A stretch of DNA of 64,000 nt, from assembly GCA_024760905.1 (NCBI GenBank), contig CM045731.1, positions 56,246,125 to 56,310,124 of the forward strand, written 5' to 3'. The notes below the pieces were generated by a model. It was not told where the DNA came from. It ran no database searches and saw only the letters and a list, made by a program, of their open reading frames with translations. The position numbers and the translations under genes are program-made. Origin of the DNA: Plotosus lineatus. Its lineage: Eukaryota; Chordata; Actinopteri; Siluriformes; Plotosidae. This document shows, one piece after another, positions 55,117 to 64,000 of this stretch (position 1 is its first letter; each line of letters begins with the position of its first letter).

Positions 55117-55468
55117 GGCAGTGGTGGTCTAGTGGTATAGGGCGCTGGATCACTGATCCAAAGGTTGGGGGTTCGAGTCCCACTCTCCACAAGGTTGTCA
55201 CTGTCCCCCCCAGTGCAGCAAACTGGGTTATCAAAGGTGGGCCATGTCTCTCACTGTCTATGGTGAGAGGCATGTAAAAGAACCATTGCTGACTTTCGTA
55301 AAGAGTAGCTGCAAAGTCGTCAGCATGTTTCTGTCTCTTACTAAAAAGGGTTGTGACAGGAAGGGCATCCGACGTAAAAACCTCTGCCAAATCAAACGTG
55401 CGAATCAGATAATTCGCTATGGCAACACCCGAATGAAAGGGAAAAAGCTGAAAGGAAGACAGTACTTC
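55117..55468 (+). repeat. Hybrid SINE, family B, best copy
   Basis: The head GGGGCAGTGGTGGTCTAGTG, with A box TGGTCTAGTGG and a perfect B box GGTTCGAGTCCC (about 55170), is followed by the body (GGGTTATCAAAGGTGGGCC, CACTGTCTATGGTGAGAGG). The RTE-leader-like segment is GACAGGAAGGGCATCCGACG followed by TAAAAACCTCTGCCAAA. It ends ATTCGCTATGGCAACACCCG and GGGAAAAAGCTGAAAGGAAG, the RTE tail. An RNA polymerase III promoter of this quality suggests the copy is relatively young. Confidence 0.85.
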
Positions 55469-55579
55469 TAATCTGCCACTGTTGGCCCCTTGAGCAAGAC
55501 TCTTAACCTTCAACAGATCATTTTAAATATTAGCTAAAGTATTAGTCACTCTGCATGAGGAGAGTCTTCCAATTACCAT

Positions 55580-55875
55580 GAATGTAAAGGTAGGCCATGC
55601 CCCAAAAATGACTTGTCCTGATGTCATGTCATGATACTCGCCTCACACCCTGAACAGTTCATCACACCATTGCTTGGCCAACACACATACATCCACTCAC
55701 ATTCACACCGGGGAAATGTTTTCAGACTGTTGAAGGAAACCGGAGTACCCAACAGTAATCTATGCAATCACAGGGAGAAATGCAAACTCAACACAGAAAC
55801 ACGCAAGCCCAGGACTCGAACCCAGGACCTTCTTGCTTTGAAAAAGACATCCTATCCACTGCATCATTCCATGAA
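55580..55875 (-). repeat. tRNA-derived SINE, family A, - copy
   Basis: CTCGCCTCACACCCTGAACAG, ACATCCACTCACATTCACAC and TTTTCAGACTGTTGAAGGAAAC, then CCCAGGACTCGAACCCAGG (inverted B box), are followed by the head end ATCCACTGCATCATTCCATG. Confidence 0.7.
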
Positions 55876-56186
55876 CTACACATCATGCATTATTTAATTT
55901 GAACAATCCTGTGTTGCCTTGACATTTTAAAGACTGTCTGTATATAAGCTCTAAAAATCACGAAATAAAGTGGGGGAAAGTTAAAGAATGCTGTTGGTGT
56001 TCCACCCCAGATCTGTAGGTAAAGTCATGTCTGATCTCGGGAAGGGAATCTAAAACTGAGTGCAGATATCTTTAATTTACAATCAATGTTTTTTTCTTAA
56101 TAGTCAGTATACCAAAAACCAAAGAGGTCATGAATAAATTAAAACTGTGCATCCCTCTTTCAACCCAATAACCCCCAACATCATGT

Positions 56187-56187
<1 letters not shown>

Positions 56188-56243
<56 letters not shown>

Positions 56244-56252
56244 CTCTCTCTT
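56188..56252 (+). repeat. (CT)n tract serving as polypyrimidine tract of a 3' splice site
   Basis: A CT run of about 60 bases with one G lies directly upstream of TTAATCCCAG, the acceptor of the SCUBE-like exon. Confidence 0.9.
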
Positions 56253-56260
56253 AATCCCAG

Positions 56261-56383
56261 ATGTGGATGAGTGTGCGGAGACCACGGACAATTGCAGCAT
56301 TGACGCCATCTGCCAGAACACATATAGATCGTACAAATGCATCTGCAAGTCTGGTTATAAAGGAGACGGGAAGCACTGTGAAG
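56261..56383 (+). CDS. scube3: SCUBE-like calcium-binding EGF exon (probably scube3 exon 2)
   Basis: A 123-bp exon with acceptor TTAATCCCAG and donor GTGTGA, phase 1 at both ends, encodes exactly one EGF module. It reads [20 protein letters not shown] then [20 protein letters not shown]; the initial aspartate codon is completed from the previous exon. The six cysteines have EGF spacing. DVDE is the calcium-binding start, and C-x-N-x4-Y-x-C-x-C fits the beta-hydroxylation pattern. The [11 protein letters not shown] and [15 protein letters not shown] strings match the first EGF repeat of SCUBE proteins, nearest SCUBE3; SCUBE1 is the next candidate. SCUBE proteins are secreted or membrane-attached, with signal peptide, EGF repeats and a CUB domain, and act in growth-factor and hedgehog signalling. 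No second SCUBE exon was found, so flanking introns exceed 7 kb. Confidence 0.85.
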
Positions 56384-56389
56384 GTGTGA

Positions 56390-58560
56390 CCCACAAAGAC
56401 ATTTCTCTTTTTCTGATCAGTCACCTTACCAGTTAGAATTTATCTGAGATTTTTATAATGTTTGTGTTTGGCCAGATAGTAAAGGTGAGATATACCCATT
56501 TTCAGACCTTTACTTTTCATTCTGGACACCAATGTAATTTCAATACCAAAGTTTGATTCCTAATTTAAAAAAAAAAAAAAAAAACTCCACAGTTCTCCAG
56601 GAAGCTGCTTCTGCTGAAACAATAAATTTGTGTCATTTACTGGATGACCTGTGTGGCTTCCTCCTCCCATATATAGTCTTTCTGCTCCCTGTGCCTACTC
56701 TGATCTGATCAGTCACCTGAAGGTTCACATTTCAGTGCCGGGCAGAGATATTACAAGAAGGGGGTGCCATGAGCTAATGGGGGAAGGCTGGCTAATCAGA
56801 AGTTCTAGCGCACTGTAATACACTAGTAAAAATTGGTAATATCTTAGTGTTTAGAGGAAAAACTTAACTTCCTCTAATCGCATTACTTAACGCTCCGGTT
56901 TTATTTAATGTGGATGTACAACACAAGACTGTCACAATATTTATGGCACAGCATTTATATAAAAAAAGTGGCAAAAGCAGTTTTTGTGGGTTTTATGTAA
57001 AATCTTTAAGCTTTCTCTTGAAACCTTGTCCATCAATGTGGTTTCTAGGTTTCATAAAAAAACTCGCATCTTACAATTGAGTTTGGGCAATGGTAGCATA
57101 TTTTTTGATTAAATGCTATGAAAGAATGATTTAATATGGTTTAGGAAATGCAGTTTGACAAATTTGCTTTAGTTTTTGATGAGTTCTTGGCAATGATCTT
57201 AAACTTTTGGAACTTGCCGTATAGCAAATCTGTAAAGCTTTTTTTATCCACAAAGACATCGGTATGATTTGTTAGAGCATTCATTACCTTTAACTACCCC
57301 GTGTTAGTGTGTGTATGTGTGTAAGAGAGTGCAGAGTACATTGCACTCCCACGGTTCCTTGGCTGCACTTTCTGACTTGCTTGGGGGACCAGAGTCTCGG
57401 GATCAAATGAACGCTTAAGAGACGATTTTATTTAGATTTAGCCATTGCCCAATTGATAGAGCAGGAAATTTCTTACACATGCTTAGTGATTATTTAGGAT
57501 TCGAACACAGGCATCTGTGAGTGCTGCCAAATGAGCAGTGATGTGATACTCTGCATGGGGACGCCAAGAGCCATAGGCTATTTTTCTCTCTGGATCCGGC
57601 ACGCTTCTGAATGCTCATCCATCTCTCATTTTATCACTCAGACAGTTTTCACCTTGTCTCATCAACATTCTGTCTTTCACTTCTGTTCTCCTGCTTCCTG
57701 GCCTTTGGTTGCCTGTGGATGCCTGCCATGAATGTTATAAGCATTATAAATGAGTACTTGAACTAAGTCATAAAAGCAGAATAAGGCTTGGCTATTGAAT
57801 AAAACCTTTTTTGTCGGCAGACCTCCAGATAGGAAATGTCTGCTGAGGTCTGAGAAGGACAGAGGGTGTGTGGTGTCAGAGGCTGCTGAGTTTGTCTGGC
57901 TCTCCAGATAACCCTCTCTATACAGATGCTTGGGTGGAACCTCAGAGAGGCAGGGAGAGCAGCATGATAAATGTATCGATTGGATATGGGATCAGTATCT
58001 GGATGCCTTCAGGTTGGAAATGCTTAGTGAAGAGAAACCTGTGAATCCTAGTTGTTCCAGAACCTTTCCTGAACTCAAACTAGAAAAGCATCATTAATGA
58101 ACATAACGAGGTAATGATAGTAATGAGGATGTCAAATTTAGACACTGCAGCACTGTAAAGGTTCATCTCATTAAAATCTTGCATGGAAAACAGTCAATTT
58201 CAACAGATGCTTGTGTCTGACTCTGAGTAATGGCATGTAAACAGTGTGACTGTAATAAATAAGCGAATGAGAGAATTGTGACTGGAGCCTACGGCCCTTG
58301 ACAGTTCTGACACGGCATTATAACGCCGATGTTATCTTTTGATTTGACATGGGACCCTAGTTTCAGAATGGTGAAACAAAATACCTTTTAAGTGAGTGAA
58401 CACCATTGATTTTCAAGAAATGTCTACATCCATGATTATTTCCTGGATACAATTAATCACCTCAATGACCAGTTCGAGTTTAGGATGGAAGCTGGGCTGA
58501 AAATATAATTGTCGTGGTTTCTGAAAAACTCGGCTGAGATTTAGAGGTCTTTCGCCTATC
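56390..58560. other. Intronic sequence without recognised feature
   Basis: About 2.2 kb downstream of the exon. It has an A18 run near 56566 and no repeat of the window's families. Two short hints of exon-like sequence were not supported by splice sites. Confidence 0.4.
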
Positions 58561-58571
58561 AGCTGAGGCAA

Positions 58572-58745
58572 AAAGAGCTAGAGGAGGAAGAGGAAAAAAT
58601 GAGGAGGAGGTAATGAAGAAAGAAAATGAGGAGGTGGAGAGGGATAGTAAAAAAAAAAAGGGAAAGGAGGTTGAGAAGAAGGAGGAGGAGGAGGAACAGA
58701 ATAAAGAAAAAGACAAATGGGGAGGAGGAGGAGAAAAAAATAGAA
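58572..58745 (+). repeat. Polypurine (GGA/GAA) tract
   Basis: About 170 bp that is almost pure purine on the + strand (AGGAGGAAGAGGAAAAAATG, GAGAAGGAGGAGGAGGAGG). It makes the lysine/glutamate-rich start of an open frame. Confidence 0.85.
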
Positions 58746-59092
58746 AATACCCCATTTCACGAGCACGGAATGCAATGATCGTGGCGGAAAGGCGCGGAGC
58801 GAACTTTACGAAGGAGCTTTGGCATTTTTACATGGAAAATGGGTCAAAAACCTACAGAAAATTGTACCCTTGGAACACCTTCGGAATGTTCACTGAATGT
58901 GTGGAAAAGAAATGGAAAGACTGCGGTACAATGTCGGAATACATACGTAAAAGCGTTCGGATTACCTTCAGAACCAGTGCGGATTGCAAAGGAAGACCTT
59001 CGGATAAATTACATAACGTTCACGGAAAGCACAGAACACTTGAGGGACGACTACGGCACTACTCCATTTTAGAAGGAAGAGCTACGAAATGA
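58613..59092 (+). other. 159-codon open frame, function unknown
   Basis: The first 50 codons are low-complexity K/E from the polypurine tract. The remaining 110 codons (RARNAMIVAERRGANF, WHFYMENGSKTYRKLYP, RKSVRITFRTSADCKGRPSD) match no family I know. There is no convincing start context or splice site. Recurring CGGAA and GGAATG motifs through 58760-59160 suggest an old, diverged tandem or dispersed repeat rather than a gene. Confidence 0.25.
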
Positions 59093-59437
59093 TTGCGGAA
59101 CAGGCGGAATGAAGGCGGAATGTTGACGTTCAAAATGGAATGACTAAGGAATGACTGAGGAATGACTGAGGACTATCCGGCATAACCAGGTTTCAATGAG
59201 GAAAGATCAAAGGATTTGCTCCTGATTCCGCCTACAAATACGCAGAATCGACCAAGGAAGCTCATTCTCTCATTCATACTATATGTTTATAATGTATAAT
59301 ATGTTTATAATGTACAATAAATTTAAAATTTAACATATGTTAATATGTTTAATATCAATAATGTCAATACGTTCCTTTTATTTGCACCTCAATAAATCAT
59401 TCCAGACTAAAAACCATGCACACAAGTCCAAACCACA

Positions 59438-59944
59438 GTGATTATAACTTTAAACCGTTATTACATGAACAGGAAAACAGAAAAAATAACCAAGAGGAAG
59501 AACAAGATAAAAAACAGAAGAAGAAGGGATTTGAAGAGCTACAAACACGAGATTGATACGCCTCATTCGCAGGAAAACTCGGTAAAGGGCACCAGGGGAG
59601 TCTGGGTAATTAGTGCTCAATTGGCCAGCAAACGAGAGGGGGTGGTCTGTACGCTCCTAACCCTGAAGAGACGGGGGAATCAACCTAGTTGTGCGAAACT
59701 CTTAAGAGTTCTTGTGTTGTTTCCACTGTTGGGTTTCTCCTTATCAGCTGAACTGAAATTTATCCCCCCTTGGCCGGGAACTGTTGTTGACTTCAGAACA
59801 AACGTTGGTCCTTCTGTCTGTCCATGGCAAACGATAATTTGCTGCATGAGAACAACCATGCAGAAGACTGCCTTTACAATTCTAGGGTGTGTAACTGCTC
59901 TCTTGGTGAAATCATGTGTCAAGCAGGTGAGAAAAGAGGCATGA
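59438..59944 (+). other. 168-codon open frame, function unknown
   Basis: A strongly basic N-terminal part (KITKRKNKIKNRRRRDLKSY) is followed by a hydrophobic segment (LLRVLVLFPLLGFSLSAELK), a proline-rich stretch (FIPPWPGTVV) and a cysteine-containing C-terminal part (TILGCVTALLVKSCVKQ). No recognised family. It could be chance or part of the unrecognised repeat upstream. Confidence 0.2.
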
Positions 59945-60075
59945 TTAACATGGTGTGTCTTAAACCAGGGTTTTCAGTCTTATTGGGGAAGGGCTGGGAT
60001 TGCTTCAAGTTTTCCTGCCAACCAAGTAAGAGCAACACTTGACTATTTCTAAGTTCATTGCTGTCTCCAGTCTAC

Positions 60076-60100
60076 TTTAACCCTTTACACCCTGAATTAT
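60076..60100. repeat. Candidate piggyBac terminal repeat at TTAA
   Basis: TTAA followed by CCCTTTACACCCTGAATTAT has the TTAA target and CCC-start expected for a piggyBac end. No matching inverted end was found at the right side, around 62200. Confidence 0.45.
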
Positions 60101-60409
60101 TTTCTAGCTTTTTTTGGGACTTAGGTAAGCTGGTTAAAGATAATATGTAATGAAAATATGAATTTTGCATTAATTTTAAAAAAATAATAATACGTGACTA
60201 ATTAGTCACATCTGGTAGGAAAGATTGAATAAATATTAATAATAATGGGTGACGAACTCACATCCATAGGAAACATGCAAATTTTGTAAAGTGAAAAGTA
60301 AAAGATTTTTAATTACATATCCTTTATTGCATTATCAATAATGTATCACAATACATCACAAACCTTGAAAAAAATGATCTTTTACAAAAGTAACGGTATA
60401 ATATGAGCC

Positions 60410-61639
60410 TTATAAGAATATTTTGGCATAGAAATACTGGCACAAATGATACTTATAAATGTATGTAAAATAAAATGGATCACATTGATATAAAAAACTT
60501 ATAAAAAATTCTTTGGTATGAAAATTAGGGTGTTCACGGTTCTGCAGTACTTTATCCTGCAACCACTCATGGGAAGCTTCGAAGCAGTTGGATTTGTTGT
60601 TCAGGCTCACGTTGCATTTTTTGCATCTTTGCCTTTTTTCTGTAATTCGTGGAAGATGCCCAACGCTGTCTTTTTGAAGGGCAACTGAAGGACGATGACA
60701 GTCCTGTTTAGGAGGTTTGCTCAGCTCTGTGCTAGAAGCAGCTCCTCCCCTCTTCTTCCCGCCTACATGTACCAGCCTTCATCAGATCAATGACAGGAAC
60801 ACTATCTCATATAATATTTCTTAGATCTGATGGGATTCCTATAAAGCGATTATTTTGATCGGCTGAATCTACTCCTCCCATTAATTTTTTGTACTGCTTC
60901 ACGATATCAGGACAATCAACTTCAACTATCTTCTTTGTTTTGGAATCGAAGCGATGTCCTGTAGTACCGGAATCGACTTTCGCGAACGTAGATAATAACA
61001 TGTTCACGACTCTATTGTTGAATCATTTTACATATGTACATATTTTACATATTTTACATATGCTTCTGAGTTCTCATTCTCTATTTTAGCAGCTTCGATT
61101 GCACCTGGTCCTTTTTTCGTTATTGCCTTTTGACATTTCATAGCCTTTGATAATCCAGATAATCTTGATTGTCTGACAGTCCTGCAGCAAAATATTCCAC
61201 GACCGAAGAGATAATTTCAGTAGAACAAGGTGGATCAGGACCAAGGAAGGGCACTGTAACTGAAGCATTTTCATTTTGAAGGACTGACCACTGTCGAGTG
61301 AGATTTCGTCTTGTTGCTCTGCTTGCACTAGAATCATCTGCAGCTGGCATTAGGGCTTGTTCATCTGTGATAACGGCCGAATCTCCATCGATCTCAATGA
61401 CATCATTTGGAGGATCTCTTCGTCTAGATCTATTTCCTTTTCCATATTCACATCATCAGGGATGAAGTTGGGATTATCCACCTTGTCATCATAATCCATT
61501 TCTGTCTCAGATTCGTCACTATCATCACGAGTGGCCAGCTCAGCAGCTTCAACACTGATGCTTTTCCTGCCAAAAAGTTCTGGGGGGCGACTGATATACC
61601 GGTGGTGAAATTGAATAATGAGAGACATTCACCAGTCAA
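60410..61639 (-). pseudogene. piggyBac-type transposase relic (PGBD-like)
   Basis: The - strand gives an acidic N-terminal region (61350-61628: RDDSDESETEMDYDDKVDNP, DDVNMEKEIDLDEEILQM), then RATRRNLTRQWSVLQ (61138-61350). After a large deletion comes HRFDSKTKKIVEVDCPDIVK followed by QYKKLMGGVDSADQNNRF (60807-61007), the YNK.MGGVD.AD signature of piggyBac transposases near the last catalytic aspartate. Farther down, RCKKCNVSLNNKSNCFEASH fits the C-terminal cysteine-rich zinc-binding finger. Most of the DDE core is gone and frames shift. Confidence 0.8.
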
Positions 61640-62370
61640 ACTGACTCAACGATGATGTTTTCTAAATGACGAAATTGGGTCAGACTTTACCTCATGATGA
61701 CTCACTTTGAATCGATAAATAATACCAAGATATTCCTCACAGAAAATGTTTATAATTGATGCTCGTATTGAGTTTCCATAAAAATATAAGCATATTAGTA
61801 TAAAACATTATATTTTTTGCAGGAATTGTACTTTTTGTAAACTTAGTAAGTAATCACTGTTGACAGCCAAGCTTGTTCATACACCTGATGTGACGGAAAT
61901 GTCACTCATATAAAATGTAGGGTTTTTTTTAGTAAAATGATCTCAATAAACTATTTCTACCTCATAAAATTACAAAACTAACATTACTGTTCACTCACAA
62001 TGTTTTTATGTGTATGAATCTAACATGGTATTTGATCTATTGTGCTTTTGGTACTGACAATTTGAACGATGACTCACGGACGTCACCCACTCACGATCTC
62101 TTGAGCCTAACTGAAAAAAGCGCAGAAAAAGATGATGTAATACCATTCACCGCTTCAACAGGAAACGTACTGCATTCGTCACAGTCATTCCCCAGATGCC
62201 CATAGTGATATGAATTAAAATTTTAGGCTCTTAATTCTTGTGTGATGAATTCGTCACCGTTGGGAATAAAGGTGAAAGGTGAAAATAAAAATATGGTTTG
62301 TCACCGCTTAGGCTGGTGTAAAAGTCTTCAGCCACATCCATGGGTAGACTCCCTGCCTCAGAGGAAGCAG
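61640..62370. other. Remainder of the piggyBac relic or single-copy sequence
   Basis: No transposase motif was seen here. Motifs such as GTGACGGAAATGTCAC recur loosely. The right end of the piggyBac element could not be placed. Confidence 0.35.
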
Positions 62371-62374
62371 CCAC

Positions 62375-62660
62375 TCACTCTGACTAATTTGCCAAATTGC
62401 TTAATCCTATTAAGGTTGTGGAGGGCTGGAATCTCTCTCAGTCAACACTGGATGAAAGCAGAGTACAGTATAAAGTGTTTGTCAAATCTAGGGGCAATTT
62501 GCATTAGACAGCCTATTGTGAAGGTTTTTGGAGGAAACTTATTCACGCATAGAGAAAGCACTCAAATTCTACACAGAAACACCAAGCCAGGGACTCAAAC
62601 CCAGGATCTTCTTGCTGTGAAGCAGACACTAACCACTATGCCACTGTGACCCCCTTGCAG
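62375..62660 (-). repeat. tRNA-derived SINE, family A, - copy
   Basis: ACTAATTTGCCAAATTGCTT, GGAATCTCTCTCAGTCAACAC and ACACAGAAACACCAAGCCAGG, then CTCAAACCCAGGATCTTCTTG and ACCACTATGCCACTGTGACC (inverted head). Confidence 0.7.
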
Positions 62661-62664
62661 GAAT

Positions 62665-62810
62665 CATGTGTTTATTATCCATTCTGCTTTTCCTGTTTTG
62701 GGGAGCAGGGTAGCTGTAGCCAATCCCAGCTGAATTTGGGGGAAGGATGGGGTACACCCCTGGCCTGCTTGCCAGTTCATTGCAGGGCCCTTCCTTGGTT
62801 GGTTGCTGTT
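62665..62810 (-). repeat. SINE family A 3' fragment
   Basis: CATTCTGCTTTTCCTGTTTT, AATCCCAGCTGAATTTGGG and GGGTACACCCCTGGCCTGC, then GTTCATTGCAGGGCC, match the inverted 3' half of family A. Confidence 0.55.
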
Positions 62811-62997
62811 GAAGTCCTCGTTGTTCCTCATAAGGAATAATCACAATTTGGGCCGAAGCAGATCAAAAGTCTGTACTGGGAACACTGGGAGCAAGGCAGA
62901 AATGTACCAAGACATTGCTAGGCACCATGCACACACTCATTCACCATTAGAACAGTTAATTCTTGTGTAAGTTAACTACTTACTTACTCACTCCCTT

Positions 62998-63255
62998 TCC
63001 AAACTCATTCATTCATTTTCTGAACCGCTTAATCCTAGTTAGGGTCACAGGGAGGCTGGCGCCCATCCCAGCCGTCTCTGGGCAAAGGCAGAGTACACCC
63101 TGGACGGCTCTCCAGGCCATCGCAGGGCAAAAACATGCTGATGGCTATGCAGCCTACTTTTGACGAAAATCAGCAATGGTTCTTTTACATGCCTCACACC
63201 ATAGACAGTAAGAGACATGGCCGGCCTTTGATAACCCAGTTAGCTGCATTTGGGG
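62998..63255 (-). repeat. Composite SINE (B body joined to A tail), copy 2
   Basis: The left half is the inverted A 3' end (CATTCATTCATTTTCTGAAC, GCCATCGCAGGGC). The right half is the inverted B central part (CTGATGGCTATGCAGCCTAC, CTCACACCATAGACAGTAAG, TTTGATAACCCAGTTAGCTG). The switch occurs at the same place as in 48301-48556. Confidence 0.75.
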
Positions 63256-63510
63256 ACTTTCCAAACTGCTTCATGCTATTAGGGTCATGGAGAGGCTCCT
63301 GATTCTGGGCCAGGGTGACCGGCACACACTCACATCTACTCCTAGAGGAATAGCCAGTTAGCATAATGTGCATCCTTCGACTGTGGAAGAAAACTAAAGT
63401 GCCGGAAAGAAACCCACACAAGTAAACTCTACAAGTAAACACCTCGCCAAGTCTACGACTTGAACCCAGGACCTTCTTGCAGTCATGGTAACCACTATGT
63501 TGTGCAATTT
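63256..63510 (-). repeat. tRNA-derived SINE, family A, - copy
   Basis: TTTCCAAACTGCTTCATGC, CACTCACATCTACTCCTAG, ATAATGTGCATCCTTCGACTG and TTGAACCCAGGACCTTCTTGC, then ACCACTATGTTGTGC, the inverted head. It directly abuts the composite SINE. Confidence 0.7.
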
Positions 63511-63511
63511 A

Positions 63512-63822
63512 ACTTGCTAATTTCTTTTAAAAACTACAGAAGTGGCATGCGTGTAGCATGTATCTTTAAATAATGTATCATTATGGAGTCTTGTGTGTTT
63601 TCTTGCTCAGTTACAGGCTGTGTGCATATTCCAGACATGTTAGTCTTGTTAATGTTTACTGTCATTACTTAGCAGTGTTTTCTCATTCTTACATTCCCAT
63701 ACATCTCTTATTGAAGTGTTTTCCTTCACTGCTTCTGGTTTGAATTATCACCATGCGGTGTTTGCGTATCTTAGAGAAGGAAAGAAAAGGCAAGTGCATC
63801 TTTGGATGAAGATGATGTACAC
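63512..63822. other. No recognised feature
   Basis: About 300 bp of single-copy-looking sequence between two SINEs. Confidence 0.4.
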
Positions 63823-63824
63823 TA

Positions 63825-64000
63825 GTAGCATAGCGGGTAGCGTTGCAAATTCGGCGAGGTTATTTCTGTGTGAGCTTTGCATGTATTCCCTGTTTGTTTC
63901 CCCGTGGGTTTCCACCCAGTACTCCGGTTTCCTTCAACAGTCCAAAGACATGCACAAGAGGCTAATTTACTGTTCCAAATTGCCCCTAGGTGAGAATGTG
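63825..64000 (+). repeat. tRNA-derived SINE, family A, + copy, cut by window end
   Basis: GTAGCATAGCGGGTAGCGTT (degraded head) is followed by TCCCCGTGGGTTTCCACCC, CTCCGGTTTCCTTCAACAG and TCCAAAGACATGCAC, then AAATTGCCCCTAGGTG at the edge. Confidence 0.75.

Noticed and set aside
55117..55200. Possible functional tRNA gene
   Set aside because: A-box and B-box sequences are good, but no cloverleaf with paired acceptor ends is formed, and the sequence continues as a SINE body with an RTE-like tail.
58480..58775. Serine/phenylalanine/proline-rich - strand frames
   Set aside because: They are the reverse reading of the polypurine tract and reflect composition only.
59438..59944. Possible retroviral envelope-like or membrane protein
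   Set aside because: Only a basic stretch and short hydrophobic segments are present. No retroviral gag, pol or long terminal repeat was seen nearby, so the similarity is not supported.

Overview
The window looks like intronic DNA of a ray-finned (teleost) fish. The sequence is gene-poor and split by abundant dinucleotide and trinucleotide microsatellites. It is packed with fish-type repeats: RTE-clade, L2-clade and R4/Dong-clade LINEs, several tRNA-derived SINE families, and Tigger, Tc1, hAT and piggyBac relics. I cannot name the species. The only convincing host coding sequence is one 123-bp phase 1-1 exon on the + strand (56261-56383) encoding a calcium-binding EGF module. It reads as the first EGF domain of a SCUBE protein, closest to SCUBE3 as I remember the family. 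If so, 1-56260 is mostly the intron before it and 56384-64000 part of the next intron.

Layout. 1-635: hAT transposase relic with a terminal repeat. 873-2150: three SINE relics. 3545-6391 (+): RTE LINE with both ends and a 16-bp target duplication. 6641-8319: Tigger-like element with a second Tigger-like element nested inside (6944-8104). 8538-9660: SINEs. 9950-12971 (-): RTE LINE. 13500-14916 (-): decayed intronless copy of a thiamine transporter (slc19a3-like). 15395-16091 and 21738-22460: two copies of one unclassified repeat. 16681-17150: tRNA/RTE hybrid SINE. 20519-21731 (+): RTE copy lacking its reverse transcriptase. 23815-24651: second copy of the outer Tigger-like element, carrying an RTE tail fragment; RTE copy 24652-27792 (-) sits at its right end. 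27832-29112: two Tigger elements head to tail. 29742-31285 (-): L2-clade LINE. 32857-33175 (-): Tc1 relic. 33241-33990: two SINEs. 34757-38450 (-): R4/Dong-like LINE with restriction-like endonuclease, abutting a TAA microsatellite. 40316-46985: 27-bp minisatellite with hints of a ~540-bp higher-order period, interrupted by an RTE copy and a Tigger element. 49075-53770: second degenerate minisatellite interrupted by a hAT element and an RTE copy. 55117-55468: hybrid SINE. 56261-56383: SCUBE-like exon. 60076-62200 (-): piggyBac relic. 62375-64000: SINEs.

How the parts relate. Seven RTE copies in different states of decay appear to be the dominant mobile family. A tRNA-headed SINE here carries pieces matching both the RTE 5' leader and its 3' tail, so it probably borrowed the RTE machinery. 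A further composite SINE joins this family to an unrelated one. Tigger-like elements insert at TA sites and provide nested relative dates. No intact transposase or reverse transcriptase was found, so all mobile elements here are probably inactive.
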